From: Thermomicrobiales bacterium
Lineage (GTDB): Bacteria; Chloroflexota; Chloroflexia; Thermomicrobiales; UBA6265
Length of the DNA: 64,000 nucleotides
Direction of reading: 5' to 3'
Assembly: GCA_041390825.1 (NCBI GenBank)
Contig: JAWKPF010000024.1
Coordinates: forward strand, 1 to 64,000
The translations under genes were made by a program, and so were the position numbers. The notes under the pieces were generated by a model. The model was not told where the DNA came from, did not search any database, and saw only the letters and a program-made list of their open reading frames with translations. Below, in pieces: positions 8,856-17,497 of this stretch (the stretch's first letter is position 1; each line of letters starts with the position of its first letter).

Positions 8856-10319
8856 GTGTCCGACCTGATCGAGAAGCCAGAGAGCGCTATGACCGACGCT
8901 GCCGCGAAGCCGACATCTGCTGGATCGCCCCTTTCCTACCGGGACGTCATCAAGCACCCGGAGGTAAAAATTCTCGCGGCGGCTCGCTTCGCCTCGAAGA
9001 TGGCGGGTTCGACGCTGTCCTACGGCATCATGGTCTTCCTGGCCGCTGCCGGCGCCAGCCAGCTCGAGATCTCGACCGCCAGCTCGGCCTCATATCTGGC
9101 GGCCCTGCTGTTTGGACTCCAGGGGGGCACCCTGGCCGATACGGCCCCCAAGCGGCGTATCCTGGCGGTTGGGTTTGTTGTCCAGGCGCTCCTCTGTCTG
9201 GTGCTTCCTGTCATTTTCGGCACCGAAATTCTGCCGATGCTGGTGCTGATCTTTCTGACCAGCGCGTTGACCCAGGTGATTTCACCGGGTTTGAAATCGA
9301 TCGTGGCAGTCGTTTCGTCGCCAGCCGAGGTGGCTACGACGGGAGCGCTGGTGAACGTGCTCGGCTCGATCGGTTCTGCCATCGGTTCGTCGTTCATTGC
9401 TCCGTTGCTGATCAAGTACCTCGGTATCAACGCAGTTCTGGTCACCGGCGGGCTGCTCTTTCTCATTGGCGCCATCCGCATCTACAAGCTGCCCAGGAAG
9501 GAGAAAGAAGAAAGCCGCAGTCTGCGCGCATCGGTGTCCGCGGTCAACTGGAAACCACGCGCGCTGTCGCTGGGGTACAACGCCGAATGGATCATGGCGC
9601 ATCGGCCAGTGGCATCGATGCTCCTGGTCGGCGTGCTTTGCGCGGCCCTGTTCGAGGGGATCAATTCGCTGCTGCCGGTCTATGTGCGCGAAGTGCTGCA
9701 CGAGGATCCGGCCAACAGCATCTATATCTTCGCTCCAGCCGGAATTGGCTATCTCATCGGAGCGGTGGGCGGACCACGCCTGATCCACCGGTTTGGCGAG
9801 CGCCGGCTGACGTTCATCTCACTGACTTTCATGATCATTGGCGCTTTTCTGCTCGGCGCAATCGATGTCGTTGCGCCATTCTTTGCCCGATTCAGCCCGC
9901 TGCGCATCTTCGAGCTCTTTGGTGTGGAGTTCAGCGATCTGGTGCTGGCGGCAGGGGTCATCGTGATTCCAGCCAACTTCGGTTCCACGGCTGCCAGCCA
10001 GTCGGTGCAGGTCTATATCAACCGGCACGTCCCGGTGGTGGAACAGGGCGGGATGTTCGGTCTGCAGCAGGTGCAGCAGAACGCCTTCAATCTGGCGTCG
10101 GTCTTCCTGTTGGGGGTGATCGCGACCATCACCGGACCGGAAATCGTCTTCTTCATCGCGCCGGTGGTGGTTGGCGGGGCTGTGTTGATGTTGGTGCGCT
10201 ACAGCTTCCGTCATGCGGGACAAGCAAGGCTGGGGCGTGGGGAAGCGGCCAAGTTTCTGGTGGAAGCCAAGCCCGAAGACGAGATCATCGTCGACAACAA
10301 GGACTCCGACGACGATTGA
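8856..10319 (+). CDS. MFS transporter, paralogue 3
   Basis: The third MFS paralogue, 487 residues, starting at GTG. An internal ATG (MTDAAAKP) 33 nt later is an alternative that matches the start of paralogue 1 better. It keeps the GLQGGTLADTAPKRR loop, SYGIMVFLAAAGASQLEIS and GGMFGLQQVQQNAFNL segments of the other two copies. It differs in an acidic C-terminal tail (DNKDSDDD). It is probably co-transcribed with the CorA-like gene 69 nt downstream. Substrate unknown. Confidence 0.85.
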   Translation: MSDLIEKPESAMTDAAAKPTSAGSPLSYRDVIKHPEVKILAAARFASKMAGSTLSYGIMVFLAAAGASQLEISTASSASYLAALLFGLQGGTLADTAPKRRILAVGFVVQALLCLVLPVIFGTEILPMLVLIFLTSALTQVISPGLKSIVAVVSSPAEVATTGALVNVLGSIGSAIGSSFIAPLLIKYLGINAVLVTGGLLFLIGAIRIYKLPRKEKEESRSLRASVSAVNWKPRALSLGYNAEWIMAHRPVASMLLVGVLCAALFEGINSLLPVYVREVLHEDPANSIYIFAPAGIGYLIGAVGGPRLIHRFGERRLTFISLTFMIIGAFLLGAIDVVAPFFARFSPLRIFELFGVEFSDLVLAAGVIVIPANFGSTAASQSVQVYINRHVPVVEQGGMFGLQQVQQNAFNLASVFLLGVIATITGPEIVFFIAPVVVGGAVLMLVRYSFRHAGQARLGRGEAAKFLVEAKPEDEIIVDNKDSDDD

Positions 10320-10388
10320 TCGCGAAATCCCCCGGCGCGCGCGGTACCATCTCCCCTGCCGTATCGAGGAGCGCGCGGGAGTTGCCTG

Positions 10389-11363
10389 GTGCCAACCGTC
10401 ATTTCGATCGACGCAACGGGAGCGGTCGATCGCACGCTGGGGCTGAACGATCTTGCCGCCCACATTGGCAACAAGAACGAAATACTCTGGGTCGATTTCG
10501 TGCAGCCGCCGCAGCAGGCCGAGCTCGATCTCCTCGGCACGACGTTTGGGCTCAACCCGCGTGTATTGCAGCACCTGACCCGACCGCATCGCGGACCGCG
10601 GGCGGTGCGCTTTCTCCGGTGCCGGCTGGTTGTCATTTTCGATGTTGCGATCGATGCCTCCAGCCGCGATGTGCAGACGTTCGAGCTGGTGCATCTGATC
10701 GGTGAGCGTTTCCTCGTCACGGCGCACCCGGCAGGGTCGAACGTGATTCCGCTGGCGTCGCAGCAGATCGAGGACAGCATGAGCACCTACGGGTTCACCG
10801 TCAGCACCTTGACCTATTCGGTGCTCGATGCGCTTGTCGATCGGTACGACGCTGCGATCGCGCAGATCCAGGAGCAGGTTTCTCAGTTGCGGGACCGCAT
10901 TCTCGAGCGGCAGGAAGCCGAGGGGGTGGACGATGTCTACCAGCTCACCAAACAGCTCGGAGAGTTGCGTCAGGTCATGTCCCCGGAAGAGGATCTGATC
11001 TCCAGTATGCACGCTCCCGATTCGGATACGGAGAGTGACGATCTGACCGATGCGTTCCGCGATGTCTCGGTCGACCTGCAAAGCGCCATCGACACGATCG
11101 ATCAGTCGTCCACGCTGGTATCCAACCTGCTCGACACCTACGAGTCGCTCAAATCGGACGCGCTCAATAATCTGGTCAAGCGCCTGACTGTGCTGTCCAT
11201 CATGCTGGCGTTGGTGGCGCTGATCCCGGCGGTGTTCGGGATCAGCCTCAACGTTTCCCCCTTCCGCAACGGGTATCAGGGGTATCTCGTCTCGCTCTTC
11301 CTGATGGGATTGCTTGGCTGGCTGGTTTGGGCGGTCGCCCATCGGATCGGATGGGTGAAGTAA
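10389..11363 (+). CDS. CorA-like divalent cation channel
   Basis: A 324-residue protein with the CorA layout: an N-terminal alpha/beta domain, a long charged helical stalk (YDAAIAQIQEQVSQLRDR onward) and two C-terminal membrane helices joined by a short loop. The family signature Gly-Met-Asn at the end of helix 1 is replaced by FGISLNVSPF. The second helix ends in basic residues, as usual. It likely transports Mg2+ or another divalent metal, but the altered selectivity motif makes the ion uncertain. GTG start. It converges with the next gene, with only a 9-nt gap. Confidence 0.82.
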   Translation: MPTVISIDATGAVDRTLGLNDLAAHIGNKNEILWVDFVQPPQQAELDLLGTTFGLNPRVLQHLTRPHRGPRAVRFLRCRLVVIFDVAIDASSRDVQTFELVHLIGERFLVTAHPAGSNVIPLASQQIEDSMSTYGFTVSTLTYSVLDALVDRYDAAIAQIQEQVSQLRDRILERQEAEGVDDVYQLTKQLGELRQVMSPEEDLISSMHAPDSDTESDDLTDAFRDVSVDLQSAIDTIDQSSTLVSNLLDTYESLKSDALNNLVKRLTVLSIMLALVALIPAVFGISLNVSPFRNGYQGYLVSLFLMGLLGWLVWAVAHRIGWVK

Positions 11364-11372
11364 CCCCCGGGC

Positions 11373-12041
11373 TCAGTCGAACATGTTGGCGACCGCGGAC
11401 AACGCCAGCGCGATGCTCCCGAGCGCCAGACCCAGCTTGACCCGGCTCAGCGTGGTGTACTCCGCCCAGAGCCAGCCGATGATGAACAGGAAGACGAAGC
11501 CCATCACGTTCATCGCAAGGACGGCGAGGTCGGGATCGCTCAGAAAGTAGAGCGGGAGCGAGAGCGGCAGGGTGGCCGAGAACATGAGCCCGAGCGTGAG
11601 CGCCGCGGCGATCCAGTCATCGCGTCCCAGGGCGGGCCGCTTCGGCTGTTCGGCGCGGGCCTGCGTCGCCAGATGCTGATAGAACGCGTCGCGCGTTTCC
11701 GGATCGGCCAGCTCCAGCAGTTCGTCATCGAACGCGCCTGCGATGATCGCAAGACCACCGGCTTCGTCGGTTTCCTGCACCGCGCGGATGGTGCGCTCCT
11801 GATACTTGCGGTGGTAGACCGTGCCGAAGAGCCCGAGCGCGGCATCGACCAATCCCCAGGCGATGGCGACGGAGAACGACGCCTCCATGAGCTGATCGAC
11901 CCCGGCCCGGTTGCGCGTGACCGTCAGGGCATTGACCGTGGCCAACACCACGATCACCCCACCCAGCACTTCCAGCAGACTGTCTTCCGGCCGCAGATAG
12001 CGGCCGAGCAATGCCTTGAATCGTTCGAAGCGTCCACGCAT
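11373..12041 (-). CDS. Integral membrane protein, possibly VIT/CCC1-like
   Basis: A 222-residue protein with hydrophobic segments near residues 22-40, 52-72, 145-165, 170-190 and 200-218. A soluble acidic loop (ELLELADPETRDAFYQHL) lies in the middle. The five-helix layout with a central hydrophilic domain recalls vacuolar iron transporter-type proteins, but the diagnostic metal-binding Glu pattern is not clear. The family call is therefore tentative. It converges with the CorA-like gene, which makes a metal-related role attractive but unproven. Confidence 0.6.
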   Translation of the reverse strand: MRGRFERFKALLGRYLRPEDSLLEVLGGVIVVLATVNALTVTRNRAGVDQLMEASFSVAIAWGLVDAALGLFGTVYHRKYQERTIRAVQETDEAGGLAIIAGAFDDELLELADPETRDAFYQHLATQARAEQPKRPALGRDDWIAAALTLGLMFSATLPLSLPLYFLSDPDLAVLAMNVMGFVFLFIIGWLWAEYTTLSRVKLGLALGSIALALSAVANMFD

Positions 12042-12076
12042 ATGCGAATCATGGCACGGTGGCGCGGACGATGGGT

Positions 12077-12508
12077 TCAGGGGACGATCAATTCGAGCGC
12101 ATCGGTTCCGCCGGGAATGAGACTCGCGCGGACACCCTGATCGAAGGTTGCGAACGCTCCACCGTGCTCGATAGCAAGCGCGAGCAGGTAGAGATCTGCG
12201 AGCTCCGAGGAACGTACCTGGATATCGGTTGTCAACACATTCCGCAGTGTAATGTCATCTGGCCAGAAGTGATGATTCCCCAGTCGAACCAGCTCGCGAA
12301 GCAACCCGGCGTAATACACCGGGTCGTTGCTCGGGGTGGGATAGTTCGGATTGCTCAAAATCCGAATGAGACCACTCTCGGTTTGCGGACATGTCGACCA
12401 ACCTTCGTCGCAAACGCCATCGAACCATGTCTTGGCCGCGAGGGCGAACTCGTGGGTCGGATGGACAAGCGGAATGAGGATGTTGACGACCAGGAGGTAG
12501 ACAGTCAA
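12077..12508 (-). CDS. PIN-domain (VapC-like) toxin, first Asp replaced
   Basis: A 143-residue PIN-domain protein of the VapC ribonuclease-toxin type. It has WF near the first helix, CPQTESGLIRIL carrying the conserved Glu, HHFWPDDITL, SELADLYLLALA with the third acidic residue and ATFDQGV with the fourth. The first catalytic Asp, expected in LLDVN, is Val here (LLVVN), so activity may be lost. The TTG start overlaps the TGA stop of the upstream antitoxin gene, as is usual for these operons. Confidence 0.82.
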   Translation of the reverse strand: MTVYLLVVNILIPLVHPTHEFALAAKTWFDGVCDEGWSTCPQTESGLIRILSNPNYPTPSNDPVYYAGLLRELVRLGNHHFWPDDITLRNVLTTDIQVRSSELADLYLLALAIEHGGAFATFDQGVRASLIPGGTDALELIVP

Positions 12509-13062
12509 TCCAGGAAATCCTCGAGATCGAGCTCTTCCTGGAGTTGCTTAACGAACTCAAACGTGACCGGCTCAGAATGTGTCGGTGGAATTTGCGGGAT
12601 ACCGTGCCAAGACGGCCATTCTTTTCGGTACAGCAGTGATTGCTGCAGCAATCGCGCTGTGAGCAACCCGATGGGTATGTCGTGCTCACGCGCATACGCG
12701 ATGATCTCTGCGCGAGTTGGTTCGTCGATCGCGAGCGGAGAGCCCAGGTTGTCATCGGCCTCGACAGCGTTCAGAAGTCCGGTAAGCGTTTCGAGCGTGA
12801 CTTCAGTGCCAGACTCGAGATAGACCTGGGGCAATCCACTCGGAAGCCGTGCAGGACCCAGATCACCATGATTACGGTGGGAGTCATTTGAGTGAGCACT
12901 GGAAGCGGCCGAGGGTTTTCCGAGCCCCTCGCGAACGAACGCGGCAGCCAATTCATTTGTGGACGTTCCGACATCGCGCGCTCGCTCGATGAGCTCACGC
13001 ATGAGATCTTCGTCAAAATGGATGATCAGTTTGCATTCATACACCGTCCTGGCGCCGTTCAT
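12505..13062 (-). CDS. Antitoxin-like protein with N-terminal ribbon-helix-helix
   Basis: A 185-residue protein directly upstream of, and overlapping, the PIN toxin gene. Residues about 10-50 (CKLIIHFDEDLMRELIERA...NELAAAFVREGL) fit a ribbon-helix-helix DNA-binding fold. The remaining 130 residues are long for a VapB partner. They include a second helical segment (RAEIIAYAREHDIPIGLLTARLL) and an acidic end (QEELDLEDFLD). Position and overlap support an antitoxin role. The C-terminal half is unassigned. Confidence 0.65.
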   Translation of the reverse strand: MNGARTVYECKLIIHFDEDLMRELIERARDVGTSTNELAAAFVREGLGKPSAASSAHSNDSHRNHGDLGPARLPSGLPQVYLESGTEVTLETLTGLLNAVEADDNLGSPLAIDEPTRAEIIAYAREHDIPIGLLTARLLQQSLLYRKEWPSWHGIPQIPPTHSEPVTFEFVKQLQEELDLEDFLD

Positions 13063-13120
13063 GGATACGCTGAACTGATCATACGCCGAGTGTCCACAGC
13101 ATCTCTACACTCCGGGAAGC

Positions 13121-13136
13121 GCAACCTAAAAGTTGC
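13121..13136. promoter_or_regulatory. Candidate ArsR-type operator
   Basis: The symmetric sequence GCAAC-CTAAAA-GTTGC sits about 85 nt before the first SRPBCC gene, in an AT-richer patch. ArsR-family repressors bind short dyads of this kind, and an ArsR remnant lies in the operon. No binding evidence exists. Confidence 0.3.
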
Positions 13137-13219
13137 AATATCGAGAGGTCGCTGGTACGATGGATACGCAAACCTCGCAGAAACATATTGCTCGTCGTTC
13201 ACCACAAGGACCAGACACC

Positions 13220-13752
13220 ATGACCGTGACCATTCAGGATGCTGTCGAGCGCCAGTTGCCACACGGCTGCGCGCCAGCGCGTCTGGGATGCGATTACCAA
13301 TCCCGATCAGATCGCGCAATGGTTCTGCCAGGACGCCGCGCTGACGCTCGAACCGGGAGCGCCGATTCTGTTCACCTGGGAGCAGATGGATCTTAACGCA
13401 AGAAGGTCGAGGTCACCGAGCCCCGGCGCGGTTCATGTTTCGCTGCGTCTATCGCGGATCCCGATCCTCGATTCCATTCGATCAGACGCCGAGCACGCTG
13501 GTCGAGTTCTTCCTGGAGGAGACACCAGAGGGTACGCGCCTGACCGTGCGTGAATCGGGCTTCTCCAACCTGCCGGAAGCCGACCGTGAGCGCGCGCTGC
13601 GTGACAACACCGAGGGGTGGATCGAAGAGACCACCCACCTGTTTCGACTTTCTCGTGGCGGAGGAGGCTCGCTGATGATCGTGCCGGTTTCCGCACCGAC
13701 CCGGGATCCGGAGCCGAGCGCGAAGCTGCTGGATCAGAACGCCGGAAGATGA
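13220..13752 (+). pseudogene. SRPBCC/AHSA1-domain protein 1, frameshifted
   Basis: An SRPBCC (AHSA1-like) small-molecule-binding fold split across frames. The start is MTVTIQDAVERQLPH. After a shift near 13265 the frame continues VWDAITNPDQIAQWF and ALTLEPGAPILFTWEQMD. After a further shift near 13395-13435 it reads STLVEFFLEETPEGTRLTV and ESGFSNLPEA...DNTEGW, the family's end. Such proteins often pair with ArsR regulators, as here. This is the first gene of the frameshift-rich block, and the preceding gene is intact. Function beyond fold unknown. Confidence 0.7.
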
Positions 13753-14002
13753 TCGAGCAGTTTCGTGCTGGGACCGGTCACGATCACCAGCCATCGATAT
13801 TTTCCTGATCACGCGTCAGGCGGTGACCAAGCATCTCGACACCCTGCACGACGCGGGATTGGTAGAAACCGAGCGTCGTGGCCGGGAGCGGATCGTGACT
13901 TGCCTTGAGTTGTTGCAGGCGACCGATTGGGTCGCCGCGGTCGAAGCCTGTTGGGATCGCCGGCTGGTCATGCTGGCGCAGTTCCTGGCGCTCCGAATCT
14001 GA
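13750..14002 (+). pseudogene. ArsR-family regulator, N-terminal half missing
   Basis: The recognisable part is ITRQAVTKHLDTLHDAGLV followed by RRGRERIVTCLELLQATDWV and a C-terminal helix (CWDRRLVMLAQFLAL). This is the recognition helix, wing and end of an ArsR repressor. The N-terminal segment with the usual DPTRRAIL motif is absent: a short piece resembling the N-terminus (TSIDIF) runs directly into the HTH, as if about 130-150 nt were lost. It lies between two SRPBCC genes, the standard arrangement for this regulator type. Confidence 0.6.
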
Positions 14003-14022
14003 ATCTTTATACGAGAAGCCAC

Positions 14023-14463
14023 ATGACTGACGACGACATCGAGCGCAGCATCGTACTGCCGAATCCCCGCGCCGCGTTTGGGTGCGACTTACTGCCGGAG
14101 GAGCCTGGCCTGGTTCCAGGGGATTGAGGTCGAGCTGAAACCGCGCTGATCCACTTCGATTTTGGGTCCCCCGTACGGCGTTCATCGTGGGCGGGTGGAA
14201 GTCGTGGAACCAATGGACCGGCAGAAGTCTATCTCTGGACCCATGAGGGGGGCGATTGGGACGAAGATCCTGATCGACGATGTGCCGACCACGTTGACTG
14301 AATTTACACTAATGGACGAGGGTGATGGCACCCGGTCGACTGGCATCGAATCCGGCTTCGCCGCTGCGCTCCCGCCGGAGATTCGCGAACTGTTCCTGCT
14401 CGACAACACCGAAGGATGGGAAGAGCAGATGGGCACATTGAGCGATACCTGAAATCGGAATAG
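14023..14463 (+). pseudogene. SRPBCC/AHSA1-domain protein 2, frameshifted
   Basis: Begins MTDDDIERSIVLPNPRAA, a typical AHSA1 start. Later pieces in other frames read IHFDFGSP, VEVVEP, YLWTHEGGDWDEDP, TTLTEFTLMDEGDGT, IESGFAALPPE-like and DNTEGWEEQMG, ending in ERYLKSE before TAG. At least three frame changes are needed. It forms a probable operon with the ArsR remnant and SRPBCC 1, being a second small-molecule-binding effector. Confidence 0.65.
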
Positions 14464-14480
14464 ACCAACCCACCGGAATC

Positions 14481-15209
14481 TCAGGATGCAAGAAGATGTC
14501 CGTGCCCTGGGGCTGGAGAGGCACGACGTTCGCAAGAGCTACCGATCCGGACGGCGCCCCAGTAGCGAGGAGCGTAATAGGAGGAGTAGATGCTGAGCGA
14601 TTATCGTCACGCCGGATTCGTAGTTCTCGGCGTGGATGATCATGCCGTCGCCGATGTAGATCGCGGCGTGCGATGCCGCGTAGATACGTGTTCTTGGGAA
14701 GAAGATGATGTCGCCCGGCGTTATTGGTCTAAGGCGTCGACGAAGTATCCCGCCGAATAGGGCAGCCACTCCGCGCGGTGATCTGGAGGCGGTCGCCAAA
14801 CCGACGACGTATCGCGTGAATCCTGAGCAGTCGAACCTGCCCGGACCGGCGCCGGCTGCGACATAGGGATAGCCGAGATACGACATCGCGATGCTCACGA
14901 TGGTGGGTCCGACGGCCGGAGCGGCCAGGATTTCACCATACGCAGCGTCTGGGTCGACCGCGGCCGGGGCAAAACCAATGACGGTTCCGCCGTCTGCTCC
15001 TCCGACGGGAATCATGCGCGTGGGGACCAGATAGACGGACTTGGTGGAGGCGTCCGAGGATGGACTTGGGGCGGTAATGACGGGGAGTTCACGGGCGAGC
15101 GCTGGAAGCGCGGGAGGAGAGCAGCAGGGTCGATCCTGCTGCAACGGCAACGATTGCACGACGGGCAGAAGCAGAACATGCGACGCCGCGCCTCGGCGCG
15201 GTGAGCCAT
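14481..15209 (-). pseudogene. NlpC/P60 cell-wall hydrolase, frameshifted near both ends
   Basis: The core is a clear NlpC/P60 endopeptidase: YLGYPYVAAGAGPGRFDCSGF carries the catalytic Cys, PGDIIFF follows, then SHAAIYIGDGMIIHAENY with the catalytic His and third polar residue. Joining frames near 14595 restores the expected end YSSYYAPRYWGAVRIG. The likely start at 15209 (MAHRAEARRR, with AAGGA upstream) needs one indel near 15180 to reach the secretion-like LLLPVVQSLPLQQ segment. It would cut peptide stems of peptidoglycan outside the membrane. Confidence 0.72.
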
Positions 15210-15437
15210 CTATTCGGTTCCTTCCCTCTTCGTAGGACAACGGGCCGGACGAAATTGCGGATCGCCTGATCCTGCGGGCCCTACGACGGTCGACGCCAAC
15301 TGCAATCGCCCCTGGGCAATTGCCAGCCTGTCAGCGTTTGTCGATACGTCTCATCATCGAATCGGCGTAGATACGCCGAATGACTGCAACGTCAATTCGC
15401 TACGTTCGACCCGACATGATGAGGTAAGCATCGCAGC

Positions 15438-17090
15438 ATGCGACAACATCGGCGAACAAGGGCGATATCCAGATTCGTGAAATTCCTCACAGAATCGCCT
15501 CTCAGGTTTCTCCTGATGTTGCTGAATGACGAATCCGATCCATATGGGTACGGTACAATCGGTGCCTGGCAGACAAGCGATGCGGCCGCCGATTTATATT
15601 CGGGCAAGATGAGGGAGACGAGTTCGATGGCGTACCGGTTTACGCTGGAACCCGCTGGCATACTCATCCGAAGTGAAATCGCCATCACCAAGGCTCCGGC
15701 CACGCAGATCGTGACCAACCGCACTTCCTCCTTTGCCGGCAGTGGGACGAGCCGCGCACTGCGCTCACTGTCTCTGCTCCCCGATCCGTCATCGGCACGC
15801 TGTTCGACTGGCTGAATACCGTCGAGCCCAAACCGGATCTGCGCTTGCCCTATAGCGGCCGCCGGGTTCACCTGGCCGACTATGACGAGGGGTCGCTCAT
15901 TGCCGCGATTCGGCACGATCAGCCGGGTCGATCATTCGATTCCCAAGATCGGCGATCACATTGCTCCAGCCATGGATTGCCCGAAGCAAGCCGCGGCCAA
16001 GCAATCGTCAACGCCGCCATCGCGGGAGATAGAAGTATTCAAGAAGAGGCTGATTGTCGCTTCCTGTCGAAGAATCAAAGAACAGCTCAGAGTCGGTCAA
16101 TTACATGGCCATCAATGTGACCGACCTCCCGAAAGGAGAAGTTCTACAACGACCCGCTGGCTTCAGAGGTCGTGGCGCGCACCAAGCCGGACGAGATGGG
16201 CGCCTACCGCTTGCTGCCCGCCGATTACGATCCGAGACCGTGGTGACGACGAATGGCGGCGGATGATGCCTGCTTTGCGTAGTCGGCGCGTTGCTGATCG
16301 CGTTGCACCGGGTGGGTCGCGGGGCGCGGGTCGAGCGCACGCTGGACGGTCGATCCAGCGACGGCGAAACGTTCGCCAACTGCGCGGCCAGGCGCTGATG
16401 CGGAACTACGAGAGCCTGGTGGCGGGCAGACCTATTTTGCCTTCCGCGATCCCTATGGTGTGCTCCTGGGAGGTCACCAGGCCGTGGCGCTGCTCGGAGG
16501 TGATCACACCTCGCTCAGCGAAGTGCTCTCCGATGCTCGATGACTATCAGGATCTGATCGACGAGCTGCTGGGCACGCCGGCGCTGGTCCTCGCACCTCT
16601 TCCTTACCGAGAGCGGCCGTCTGAAAGGCGGTGATCGCCGTCGGCGTTGCACGAGCGGGACAAGACCGTGCTCGGAACGGTTGCAGCGGTTGCAGCGCGA
16701 GTCGTCGCCTCCTGTCAAAACCCCGCCGGGCCTGGACGATGCTGAAGAGCGCCTCGGTTCCTGACGATCTGGGATGCCTTCGAACGAGTTCGATACCGCC
16801 CGTGCATGATTCTGGTCTCCTCCCGGGATGAACCCCTACCTCAAGGACTGGAACGCATTGCGACCGATGACGCCGAGGGTGAGATCTCCTGGGTCGAAGA
16901 GGTTGCGATGGCACGTCGAGCCCGACGAAGCGATTCGGGCGCGGATTTAGGGGCCGGAGTCCGTGAGTCCGAGCTCGGAGTCCAGGGAACGATTCGAGAT
17001 TGGGGGAATCGTTGCGGTTGCGCTCCTGCGCGGTGGTCGGCTGTGCCTTGCGTCCGCTGACGCTGAGTTCGTTCGGTCTACCATTTCCAT
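15438..17090 (+). other. Unidentified broken coding stretch
   Basis: No single frame stays open. Protein-like pieces include MAYRFTLEPAG near 15627, TLFDWLNTVEPKPDLRLPYS near 15800, MAINVTDLP near 16105, YFAFRDPYGVLLGG near 16435, QDLIDELLGTPALVLAPLPY near 16549 and a later acidic piece (ATDDAEGEISWVEEV). They suggest one or two plus-strand genes damaged by indels, like their neighbours. None matches a family that can be named from sequence alone. The 200-nt gap before it (15241-15437) shows nothing recognisable. Confidence 0.4.
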
Positions 17091-17332
17091 GAATGCCCAG
17101 CCGCGGAGTGGCTGACACGAAATTGACACACCGTGCACGCACTCCGTGATTCGAATGCGATGGCATGCGGAGCACACTCGAGTCGAACATCCTTGGGGGA
17201 GCGGAGGCATTGGCCTGGATGCAGCCGTTCCGCATTTCGACAGCGTGGGCATTCAGGCGGCGTGGGCTGTCTGGTTGTTCCGGCATTCAAGTGGGGCGTG
17301 CATGACCGGGTTTACCCGGGCACGAGGCGGTC

Positions 17333-17363
17333 GGAACGGCGGCGATGCGCTCGCCGCCGTTCC
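17333..17363 (+). terminator. Strong hairpin, probable terminator
   Basis: A perfect 13-bp stem GGAACGGCGGCGA / TCGCCGCCGTTCC with loop TGCGC, followed by a T-containing stretch (ACTATTGCTGTTTT). It separates the unidentified coding stretch from the kinase gene downstream. Confidence 0.6.
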
Positions 17364-17497
17364 ACTATTGCTGTTTTCGGCAACTCCGCGCTTCCGGTGC
17401 GACGGTCTGTGCAGTCCGAATCGCGACTGAAGCGACGGCGCGGTCGGCAGCGCGGCTTTTTTCGGAGCTGACGACGGAAGGACGACATCCGGCGGCT

